Assembly: GCA_023251595.1 (NCBI GenBank)
Contig: JAHEYM010000022.1
Coordinates: 1 to 18,264 of the forward strand
DNA length: 18,264 nt
Origin: Bacteroidota bacterium
Lineage (GTDB): Bacteria; Bacteroidota; Bacteroidia; AKYH767-A; JABDAW01
Reading direction: 5' to 3'
Each line of letters starts with the position of its first letter. Position 1 is the stretch's first letter. The notes under the pieces are model-generated. The model ran no database searches, was not told the origin of the DNA, and saw only the letters and a list, made by a program, of their open reading frames with translations. The position numbers and the translations under genes were made by a program. Shown piece by piece: positions 6,903 through 13,242 of the stretch.

Positions 6903-9902
6903 TTATAATTTTCTCTTCACTGCGACTTGCTCGTATCCTTCAATAATATCGCCGGTTTTCATATCATTAAAGTTCGCGATACTCATACCGCATTCATAAC
7001 CGGCAGATACTTCTTTAGCATCGTCTTTAAATCGTTTGAGCGAAGCCAGTTCACCGGAATAAACCACGATACCATCGCGAATCAAACGGACGCGTGTATT
7101 CCGTGTAATTTTTCCGTCAAGAACCATACAACCCGCAACAGAACCGACTTTCGGTATTTTGAACACTTCGCGGATTTCGATATTAGAAGTAATTTTTTCT
7201 TCGTATTCAGGCGACAACATTCCTTCCATCGCGGAACGAATTTCATTTATCGCGTCATATATAATTGAATATAAACGTATCTCGATTTGTTCCTGTTCCG
7301 CGAGTTTGCGGGCGTTAAGCGAAGGACGAACCTGGAATCCAAGAATAATGGCTTCAGATGCGCTCGCAAGCAATACGTCTGATTCAGAAATTTGTCCCAC
7401 GGATTTGTGAATTACATTTACCTGAATTTCGGGAGTTGATAATTTTAATATAGCATCTGAGAGTGCTTCAACCGAACCATCCACGTCGCCTTTGATAATC
7501 ACATTTAATTCCTTGAAATTACCGATTGCAAGACGTCTTCCGATTTCATCAAGCGTAATATGTTTGTGTGTTCTCAGCCCTTGTTCTCGTTGTAACTGCA
7601 TACGTTTGGTTGCAATTTCGCGGGCTTCACGTTCGTCACTCAACACATTAAATTTATCGCCGGCCTGTGGAGCGCCGTTCATGCCCAAAACCATGACGGG
7701 CTGTGCGGGTCCTGCCTGTTTAACTTTGGTTCCTCTTTCATTAAACAATGCCTTCACCCTACCACTATGCGAACCGGCGAGGATAATATCTCCGAGGTGA
7801 AGTGTTCCTGACTGAACCAGAACTGTGATCATATACCCTCTTCCTTTATCGAGTTCGGATTCAATCACTGTTCCAACGGCCTGTTTGTTCGGATTCGCTT
7901 TGAGATCGAGGACTTCGGCTTCAAACAATACTTTTTCCAGTAATTTATCTACATTATTTCCTTTCTTGGCGGAAATTTCCTGACACATGTATTTACCGCC
8001 CCAATCTTCCACCAAAATATTCATCTGCGAAAGCTGTTCTCTGATTTTTTCGGCGTTCGCTCCGGGTTTATCGATTTTATTAATTGCAAAAACAATTTTA
8101 ACATTTGCTGCCTGAGCATGATTAATAGCCTCGATGGTCTGTGGCATCACACTATCGTCAGCTGCGATCACAATAATGGCGACGTCGGTTAATTTTGCAC
8201 CGCGGGCACGCATAGCGGTAAATGCCTCGTGACCGGGAGTATCTAAAAAAGTGATATGCTTTCCACCTTCGAGAGTAAGTTCATACGCACCGATATGCTG
8301 AGTAATACCGCCGGCTTCACCCGCAATTACATTTGTTTTTCTGATGTAATCGAGCAAAGAAGTCTTACCATGATCTACGTGACCCATTACGGTTACTATC
8401 GGTGCCCGTGGGAGCAAATCTTCTTCTTTGTCTATTTCCTCAAGAATTAATTCGGCACTATCAACGGTGATAAATTCAACCTTATAACCAAATTCATCGG
8501 CAACAACGGTGATTGTTTCAGCATCGAGCCGTTGATTGATGGACACAAAAATTCCAAATCCCATGCAGGTTGAAATTACCTGCGTCACGGGCACTTCCAT
8601 CATTCTTGCAAGGTCGTTCACAGAAACAAATTCTGCCAACCGCAGATTTTTCTTTTGGGCATCCTGCTCCGCAGTGGCAGCTTGTGCCGTTTTTTCTGCT
8701 GATTCACGTTTGGTTTTACGATATTTTGACGACTTTGATTTGGATTGTCCGCTCAGACGCGCAAGGGTTGCTTTGATTTGATCCTGAATTTCCTTCTCCG
8801 TGGGCTCTGGTCGGGGAGCATGCGCTCCTCTGTCGAAACGCTGTGCAGGACGTGGAGCGCCCGGTGTTTGCGTTCCACCTCCTCCGCCACCTGTGCCTGT
8901 GGGCCTTTGACCTTGTCCCTTATTTGTATCGCGGTTGAACGCAGATGATCCAGCCGGTGCCGGTTTCTTATCCGTACGTTTACGTTTTTTCTTTCCCTGA
9001 GATTGACCTTCGTTGGGACCCTGTTTCTTTTTTGTTGGTTCAACAGGCAATTCAATTTTACCAAGAATCGTCGGACCTTTATGTTTCTCTCTCTCCATGC
9101 GGAAGAGACCCTCTTCCTTGGGAACTTCCGGTGAAACAACCGGAGTAACTTCAGGAGGATGAGAAACAGACGGAGAAAGAGTGTCAGAAAGAGAAACAGG
9201 AGGAGAAAGAGTATCGACAGGAACAGGCAAGGCAGCTTCAATCGGGGCTGGGGCTTCCACCTTTTTTACCTCCTCAGCAGGCAGAGGAAGATTTGTTTGT
9301 TCAGGTTCTTTCGAAGCCTCTGTTTTCTTTTTCTTCCCGGTAGTGGTTTCTTTTATTTCGGGCGATGTCTCCTTTGTCTTTTTAGTTGACTTCGGTTTAG
9401 ATTCATCGAGGTCGATTTTACCAACTACGGAGACTTTCAACGATTCGATCTCCGGTTTGAAAAGCTCATCTGCCTTTGGTTTCTTACCTTCTGCCGCAAT
9501 AGGTGTAGCAATGGGAACCACTGGTGGAGGAGGGGGAGGAATCTGAACAGTCGGTGGTGGAGGAATGACCTTTTTAGGGGGTGCTTCCGGGGACGAAACG
9601 ACCTGTTTGATCGTGACTTCATCTGAATCACGGCGACGAGTACCTTTATGATCATCCTTTACTTCAAGGATGACATCTTCCTTAATTTTCTGCTGAGTTA
9701 TTTGCTGAGCTTCTTCCTTGGCAGATTTATCCAGCGCATATTCCTTCAGAAGAAGACGATGTTCTTCGTTCGAAATTTTATGGTTCGGATTGTTGTCAAG
9801 CTTAAAGCCTTTTGATGTCAAAAACCCGATGATCGTATTGATCGACACACCAAGTTCCTTAGCGGCTTTGCTTAAACGAATTGTATTTTCTGTTTCGGCC
9901 AT
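6903..9902 (-). CDS. infB: Translation initiation factor IF-2
   Basis: The product has 999 residues. This GTPase brings initiator tRNA to the 30S subunit and promotes subunit joining. The N-terminal IF2-N domain is at residues 9-32 (SKAAKELGVSINTIIGFLTS). A long disordered linker of about residues 85-370 is rich in Pro, Lys, Glu and Gly and contains PPPPPP and GGGGGG runs. A second IF2-N-like helical unit is at 421-460 (LAEFVSVNDLARMMEVPVTQ). The G domain has G1 GHVDHGKTS (507-515), G3 DTPGH (554-558), G4 NKID (608-611) and G5 SAKKG (644-648). Domains II to IV follow, with the C-terminal fMet-tRNA-binding barrel ending at KRKL. The long linker explains the length compared with about 890 residues in E. 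coli. The linker carries GKIDL (161-165) and GKIEL (281-285), a small repeated motif. The gene is downstream of nusA across a 224-base gap. Confidence 0.97.
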   Translation of the reverse strand: MAETENTIRLSKAAKELGVSINTIIGFLTSKGFKLDNNPNHKISNEEHRLLLKEYALDKSAKEEAQQITQQKIKEDVILEVKDDHKGTRRRDSDEVTIKQVVSSPEAPPKKVIPPPPTVQIPPPPPPVVPIATPIAAEGKKPKADELFKPEIESLKVSVVGKIDLDESKPKSTKKTKETSPEIKETTTGKKKKTEASKEPEQTNLPLPAEEVKKVEAPAPIEAALPVPVDTLSPPVSLSDTLSPSVSHPPEVTPVVSPEVPKEEGLFRMEREKHKGPTILGKIELPVEPTKKKQGPNEGQSQGKKKRKRTDKKPAPAGSSAFNRDTNKGQGQRPTGTGGGGGGTQTPGAPRPAQRFDRGAHAPRPEPTEKEIQDQIKATLARLSGQSKSKSSKYRKTKRESAEKTAQAATAEQDAQKKNLRLAEFVSVNDLARMMEVPVTQVISTCMGFGIFVSINQRLDAETITVVADEFGYKVEFITVDSAELILEEIDKEEDLLPRAPIVTVMGHVDHGKTSLLDYIRKTNVIAGEAGGITQHIGAYELTLEGGKHITFLDTPGHEAFTAMRARGAKLTDVAIIVIAADDSVMPQTIEAINHAQAANVKIVFAINKIDKPGANAEKIREQLSQMNILVEDWGGKYMCQEISAKKGNNVDKLLEKVLFEAEVLDLKANPNKQAVGTVIESELDKGRGYMITVLVQSGTLHLGDIILAGSHSGRVKALFNERGTKVKQAGPAQPVMVLGMNGAPQAGDKFNVLSDEREAREIATKRMQLQREQGLRTHKHITLDEIGRRLAIGNFKELNVIIKGDVDGSVEALSDAILKLSTPEIQVNVIHKSVGQISESDVLLASASEAIILGFQVRPSLNARKLAEQEQIEIRLYSIIYDAINEIRSAMEGMLSPEYEEKITSNIEIREVFKIPKVGSVAGCMVLDGKITRNTRVRLIRDGIVVYSGELASLKRFKDDAKEVSAGYECGMSIANFNDMKTGDIIEGYEQVAVKRKL

Positions 9903-9942
9903 TCTTTAGTTTGTGGGGACTCTCTGCAATTATCTGATTCGT

Positions 9943-9982
9943 GTTGATAGGTTGATGGGTTGAAGGGTTGAAGGGTTGAAAG
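9943..9982 (+). repeat. GGGTTGAA tandem repeat, left arm in the infB leader
   Basis: Units are GTTGATAG, GTTGATGGG, TTGAAGGG, TTGAAGGG and TTGAAAGG. It is the inverted counterpart of the arm at 10084-10128 and belongs to the same family as 13092-13146. It starts about 40 bases upstream of the infB ATG. Confidence 0.75.
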
Positions 9983-10083
9983 GTTTATTTTCATGCAAAA
10001 TATTTTAACAGATAGTTCGCCGATGCATAAAATTATAAATTCTCAATAATAATATGCTATCACAGAAATAATCTCCATCTTTT

Positions 10084-10128
10084 GAACAACCCTTCAACTT
10101 TTCAACATTTCAACCCTTCAACTTTTTT
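10084..10128 (-). repeat. CCCTTCAA tandem repeat, right arm next to the nusA stop
   Basis: The plus strand reads GAACAACCCTTCAACTTTTC and continues AACATTTCAACCCTTCAACT. It is complementary in orientation to 9943-9982. It touches the nusA stop codon at 10127-10129. The two arms enclose about 100 A/T-rich bases in which I saw no convincing TAnnTTTG box on the minus strand. Confidence 0.75.
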
Positions 10129-11371
10129 AATCTTCAAATTCCTGTTTCAATACATTAATCACTTCTTTTACTGTTTCTTCTTCAAGGTCTGTACGTTTAA
10201 CCAAATCTTCCCATCCGAGATCGAGAACATTTTTGGCAGTATCGCAACCGATGTTTTTGAGTTCATCGATGATCCAACCTTCGATCTCATCGCGGAATTC
10301 GTCGAGATCGACATCCTCGGCGACCTCCTCGTTATCACGATAAACATCGATTTCGTAACCGGTCAAACGACCGGCAAGTTTAATATTATGACCACCTTTC
10401 CCAATTGCCAGAGAAACCTGATCGGGACGGAGGAAAACACTCGCACGTTTTGTTTCGTCATCGAGTTTTATTGACGTTATTTTTGCCGGACTTAAAGCTC
10501 TTGAAATATAGAGCGGTAAGTTGGTTGTGTAGTTGATGACGTCGATATTCTCGTTTTTAAGTTCACGAACGATGCCGTGAATTCTGGAACCTTTCATCCC
10601 GACACAAGCACCCACAGGATCGATACGATCGTCGTAACTTTCGACAGCAACTTTGGCACGTTCTCCGGGTTCGCGTACAATTCGTTTTATGGTGATGAGA
10701 CCGTCGAAAACTTCGGGCACTTCCATCTCAAATAATTTTTCGAGGAACACTGGTGAAGTTCGGGAGAGGAAAATTTTCGGATTTCCGTTGATCATTTCAA
10801 CACGCAGCACAAGTGCGCGCACTGCATCTCCCTTTTTGAAGAAATCGGATGGAATTTGTTCGCTTTTCGGAAGTACGAGTTCATTCCCTTCGTCATCGAG
10901 AACAAGTGTTTCTTTTTTGAAGACCTGATAAACTTCGCCTGTTACAATGAAGCCATCTTTAATTTTGTCCATGTATTTGCGGAAGACACTGTCTTTCTGC
11001 ATTTCGAGGACTTTTGTCTGAAGATCCTGACGAATGGCGAGAATTGCCCTTCTTCCGAACTCTGCAAATTTGATTGCTTCGGAAACTTCCTCACCGATTT
11101 CGAAATCCGGTTCGATAAGGACGGCTTCGGAGTAGGGAATTTGAGTGGTTGGATCTTCAACTGCATCGTCTGCAACGATCGTTCGGTTCCGCCAGGCTTC
11201 AAAATCACCCTTGTCGGGGTTGATAATGATATCGAAGTTATCGGAACTGCCGTATTTTTTCTTGAGCATCCGTTTGAACACATCCTCAATGATACTGGTC
11301 ATTGTGGCGCGGTCGATGTTTTTGTTCTCTTTGAACTCCGAAAAACTTTCTATCAGTTCAATCTGGTTCAT
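10127..11371 (-). CDS. nusA: Transcription elongation/termination factor NusA
   Basis: The product has 414 residues, close to the short NusA form without the C-terminal acidic repeats of E. coli. The N-terminal RNA-polymerase-binding domain is about residues 1-125 (IELIESFSEFKENKNIDR; IIINPDKGDFEAWRNRTIV). The S1 RNA-binding domain is about 135-200 (GFIVTGEVYQVFKKETLVL). KH1 contains DPVGACVGMKGSRI and KH2 contains SLAIGKGGHNIKLAGRLTG. The last 60 residues resemble a helix-hairpin-helix, with ILDELKNIG-like WIIDELKNIGCDTAKNVLDL. NusA binds RNA polymerase and nascent RNA, modulates pausing and termination, and joins antitermination complexes on rRNA operons. It starts 3 bases after the rimP stop codon, so the two genes are almost certainly translated from one transcript. 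Confidence 0.97.
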   Translation of the reverse strand: MNQIELIESFSEFKENKNIDRATMTSIIEDVFKRMLKKKYGSSDNFDIIINPDKGDFEAWRNRTIVADDAVEDPTTQIPYSEAVLIEPDFEIGEEVSEAIKFAEFGRRAILAIRQDLQTKVLEMQKDSVFRKYMDKIKDGFIVTGEVYQVFKKETLVLDDEGNELVLPKSEQIPSDFFKKGDAVRALVLRVEMINGNPKIFLSRTSPVFLEKLFEMEVPEVFDGLITIKRIVREPGERAKVAVESYDDRIDPVGACVGMKGSRIHGIVRELKNENIDVINYTTNLPLYISRALSPAKITSIKLDDETKRASVFLRPDQVSLAIGKGGHNIKLAGRLTGYEIDVYRDNEEVAEDVDLDEFRDEIEGWIIDELKNIGCDTAKNVLDLGWEDLVKRTDLEEETVKEVINVLKQEFED

Positions 11372-11374
11372 TTT

Positions 11375-11854
11375 TTAGAATTTTTTGATGGATAGGATAA
11401 CATTTGTCTTTTTTATTTCGGTGAAAGGTATAAAATATTGAGTTTGTTCGGGATTAATTTTCTTTTTGGATATTTTGGGTGAAGGTTTTTTGAAAACGCT
11501 TATTCCGTCGGTATTTGCGGCTTGAAGGGTGCCATTCACGATACCGTTGAATTCGGTTTCGACATGTACTTCCCAACCCGTATATTTCTGGTATTGCTGC
11601 AGGACTTTGAGAGGTCGGTCGGCACCGGGTGAAGATACTTCGAGTTCATTGAGCTCAAAGATTCCCGAATCTTCGAGTTCATCTCTCAGAGAACGGTTAA
11701 TGGCGATACATTCGGTGAGATTGATACCTTTGATTTTATCGGCGAGGATAGTGATTTTACCCGGCCTGACGAGGAGTTCGACCAGAAATGCCTCTTCCCG
11801 GAGAAGTATTTCTCCCAAGGATTTTCTGAGTTTTTCATCCTGTGCAGGCGTCAT
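11375..11854 (-). CDS. rimP: Ribosome maturation factor RimP
   Basis: The product has 159 residues, normal for the family. The N-terminal alpha/beta domain has FLVELLVRPG, ITILADKIKGINLTECIAIN, and the conserved ending ELEVSSPGADRPLK, where SSPGxDRPL is the RimP hallmark. The C-terminal SH3-like barrel covers about residues 90-159 (GWEVHVETEFNGIVNGTLQA and FIPFTEIKKTNVIL). RimP binds the 30S precursor and helps assembly of the central and head regions. The order rimP, nusA, infB is widely conserved in bacteria and confirms the identity. The gene heads the cluster here; a leader hairpin lies 18 to 38 bases before its ATG. Confidence 0.95.
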   Translation of the reverse strand: MTPAQDEKLRKSLGEILLREEAFLVELLVRPGKITILADKIKGINLTECIAINRSLRDELEDSGIFELNELEVSSPGADRPLKVLQQYQKYTGWEVHVETEFNGIVNGTLQAANTDGISVFKKPSPKISKKKINPEQTQYFIPFTEIKKTNVILSIKKF

Positions 11855-11871
11855 GGCTCGAAGTAAATAAA

Positions 11872-11892
11872 AGAGGGGATATTATCCCCTCT
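11872..11892 (-). terminator. Leader hairpin with U-rich tail ahead of rimP (possible attenuator)
   Basis: The perfect 8-bp stem AGAGGGGA and TCCCCTCT surrounds a 5-base loop. On the minus strand the second arm is followed directly by TTTATTTAC, giving CTCTTTTATTT, which looks like an intrinsic terminator. On the plus strand no T tract follows. It lies between the candidate promoter (11921-11928) and the rimP ATG (11854). It could therefore attenuate the rimP-nusA-infB transcript, or end transcripts arriving from the split gene at 12103. The structure is seen; the function is inferred. Confidence 0.6.
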
Positions 11893-11920
11893 CGTTTGAA
11901 GTACTAAAACTTAATGTGGG

Positions 11921-11928
11921 CAAAAGTA
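11921..11928 (-). promoter_or_regulatory. Candidate -7 promoter box for rimP-nusA-infB
   Basis: The minus strand reads TACTTTTG, an exact match to the Bacteroidota TAnnTTTG -7 consensus. The -33 region is weak: TTC stands 20 bases upstream where TTG is expected. The transcript would begin near 11912 and have a leader of about 58 bases that contains the 11872-11892 hairpin. Confidence 0.55.
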
Positions 11929-12035
11929 AGCATTTTTCGGTTCATGGTGAAGTTTTTCGAAAAATAATTGGAAGTTGGGAGATTTGAGGGGGTCTAAATT
12001 GCAAGAAATGAGCTTGGATACAAAAAAGGAAATAA

Positions 12036-12100
12036 AACGAAGAGGACTCAAAGGAGACGCAGAGAGCCGCAGAGAAAAATTCTTTGTCATTTCAAGCTGC
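12036..12100 (+). repeat. Short intergenic repeats (GACGCAGAGAG units and TGTCATTTCAAGCTGC)
   Basis: AACGAAGAGGACTCAAAGGA is followed by GACGCAGAGAGCCGCAGAGA and AAAA, a run of related CGCAGAG and CAAAG units. TGTCATTTCAAGCTGC (12085-12100) adjoins it and resembles another dispersed Bacteroidota repeat. The block ends 2 bases before the stop codon of the split gene at 12103. Family membership is from memory and needs a genome search. Confidence 0.5.
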
Positions 12101-12102
12101 TA

Positions 12103-12528
12103 TTATTTCACAGGGATCCATCTGTGGCTAATTTGTCTCCATATATTTGTCTTAGAATCTAAACGATATATGTGCTCACCCATCTCACAACAGCCTGCTG
12201 TTAATAATGTCAGAAGTGTTTTATCAATTTCATTTATTGTTTTTGGGAAAGTTCGGACAGAATCCGTCAGGAAAGTGTCGCGTTTAAACTTCCGGTTTGA
12301 ATCTTGAATATAAAAATTATAACTTGTAATTGCATTTCCGCAGTCACTAATGATAGCCAGATCTTCTTGATGATCAAAGTTAAAATCTGCGATGATGAAT
12401 TGGAATTCAAGATCGTGAAAAAGTTCTGAATTTATATTTTTACCCGTTATAAATGATGCTCCATTTTCGCAATTATCAAATATTATTCTATATAAAAACA
12501 GTGACGAATAACCAATAGAATCGATCAA
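12103..12528 (-). CDS. 3' part of a frameshifted gene, XAC2610-like C-terminal region
   Basis: The 141-codon frame has no good start of its own: the first usable codon is TTG at 12528, and the frame is open upstream as DKFAHY into the (AT)6 tract. It contains FIIADFNFDHQEDLAIISDC and YNFYIQDSNRKFKRD, which resembles the DFNFDGxxDlai pattern of XAC2610-type or FG-GAP-like proteins, and ends with LLTAGCCEMGEHIYRLD. With one more AT unit in the tract the frame joins the upstream signal-bearing fragment to make about 237 residues. Codons are intact and A/T-rich, so decay is recent or the break is reversible. Function is unknown; a periplasmic or surface-anchored protein is likely if the parts are joined. 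Confidence 0.6.
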   Translation of the reverse strand: MIDSIGYSSLFLYRIIFDNCENGASFITGKNINSELFHDLEFQFIIADFNFDHQEDLAIISDCGNAITSYNFYIQDSNRKFKRDTFLTDSVRTFPKTINEIDKTLLTLLTAGCCEMGEHIYRLDSKTNIWRQISHRWIPVK

Positions 12529-12544
12529 ATAATGTGCGAATTTA

Positions 12545-12814
12545 TCATATATATATATTCACGATGCAGGAGTCGTGCGAATTATCTATATGAAAACAAC
12601 GTGTAAAATTAATTTTATAATCATACACGAAGGATAGATCCGCGAAATAACATTCTCTCGAATTGATGCTATCCTCCCTCGATTCTGCGATTATCTTTGA
12701 TATTTCTTTTGTCTCTTCTTTTATTGGTTTTTCTTCCCGGGGAGGAGGAGACTTGCTCGTGCATTTAATAAATATAAAAAGTATTGCGCAGAGAACAAAA
12801 ATATTTAATTTCAT
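12545..12814 (-). CDS. 5' part of the same frameshifted gene, signal peptide/possible lipoprotein
   Basis: The 89-codon frame starts MKLNIFVLCAILFIFIKCTS, a hydrophobic export signal. Cys18 could be a lipoprotein anchor, but Lys at -1 is unusual for a lipobox. A Pro/Glu/Lys-rich linker KSPPPREEKPIKEETKE follows, then CYFADLSFVYDYKINFTRCF and IDNSHDSCIVNIYI. The stop falls inside the sequence directly after the (AT)6 tract. The next frame continues the same protein into the 12103-12528 fragment. If not joined, the product would be a short exported peptide. The local sequence is visibly more A/T-rich than the neighbouring ribosomal-factor genes. Confidence 0.55.
   Translation of the reverse strand: MKLNIFVLCAILFIFIKCTSKSPPPREEKPIKEETKEISKIIAESREDSINSRECYFADLSFVYDYKINFTRCFHIDNSHDSCIVNIYI
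12547..12558. repeat. (AT)6 dinucleotide tract at the frameshift
   Basis: Six AT units sit exactly at the junction of the two minus-strand frames. With seven units the reading becomes NIYIYDKFAHYLIDSIG and stays open to the stop at 12103. With six units TGA follows. Such a tract can change by slipped-strand mispairing, or the difference could be a sequencing error. Confidence 0.85.
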
Positions 12815-12948
12815 ATTATTTTCCTAAAAACCTTTTATGCCTAAAGACATTATAAAAAATAATTATTTCCGTCACATTTCCTCCTTCGTCTTTCGGCGCT
12901 ATGGCACACAAATATACAGACAAAATATTCGGAACAGTATAGAAGGTA

Positions 12949-13024
12949 AATGTCGCTCCTCCGGAGCTTTTGGGTTGATGGGGAATTCCTTTTTCTACCA
13001 AAATGACACTCCTAACGGAGTTTG
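12949..13024 (+). repeat. Pair of related hairpin repeats (GCTCC...GGAGC)
   Basis: AATGTCGCTCCTCCGGAGCT (from 12949) and AATGACACTCCTAACGGAGT (from 13002) are imperfect direct copies about 53 bases apart. Each holds a 5-bp stem: GCTCC/GGAGC with loop TCC, and ACTCC/GGAGT with loop TAAC. The compensating stem changes (GC to AT) suggest the fold is retained or that these are members of a hairpin repeat family. Confidence 0.6.
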
Positions 13025-13091
13025 AAAATAAACGCAACAGTTGCAGGAACCCGTACAACACTCCTTTCAAAAGACATTTTTCAGGAAATTC

Positions 13092-13146
13092 TCCAACCCT
13101 TCAACTCATCAACTCTTCAACCCATCAACCTATCAACCCATCAACA
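13092..13146 (+). repeat. CAACCC/TTCAAC tandem intergenic repeat
   Basis: About seven loose units of 7-9 bases such as CAACCCTTCAACTCATCAAC, then TCTTCAACCCATCAACCTAT, then CAACCCATCAACATC. This is the same family as the two inverted arms between infB and nusA. A different short unit, CACTAATCACTAACACC, follows. Confidence 0.75.
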
Positions 13147-13242
13147 TCTCACCACTAATCACTAACACCTAACCCGTAAAATTGTACTTTTCTTCGAAAA
13201 AGCCACAATATGTATTGAGTTCTGAAAATAGTTGAGTGTGGG

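Larger units (their letters stand above)
12815..13242. other. Divergent intergenic region (428 bases), mainly repeats
   Basis: The region lies between the minus-strand split gene and the plus-strand giant protein gene. It holds an A/T-rich start, two related small hairpins (12949-13024), a CAACCC/TTCAAC repeat block (13092-13146) and a short CACTAATCACTAACACCTAA tract (13154-13173). TACTTTTC at 13185-13192 is one base from the TAnnTTTG box but has no TTG upstream at the right distance, so a promoter call is weak. An 84-codon minus frame (12816-13070) is judged to be repeat-derived. Confidence 0.6.

Noticed and set aside
8753..9546. Several frames of 60-160 codons on both strands within infB
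   Set aside because: They are low-complexity shadows of the Pro/Lys/Gly-rich linker of IF-2, which is intact in its own frame.
9943..10128. Inverted arms as an insertion sequence
   Set aside because: There is no transposase frame between the arms, and the arms are low-complexity tandem units rather than defined terminal inverted repeats. It is kept as a repeat pair only.
10856..11395. Plus-strand 179-codon frame opposite nusA
   Set aside because: It is antisense to clear S1 and N-terminal domains of NusA and has no recognisable domain or start context.
11975..12307. Plus-strand 110-codon frame
   Set aside because: It begins in repeat sequence and runs antisense to the split gene, whose minus frame has a conserved-looking DFNFD segment. 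Its own translation shows no domain.
12816..13070. Minus-strand 84-codon frame beginning MKGVLYGFLQ
   Set aside because: It covers the hairpin repeats and repeat-rich spacer, has no signal or recognised domain, and resembles phantom frames that arise from Bacteroidota intergenic repeats. It is left as non-coding, with some doubt.
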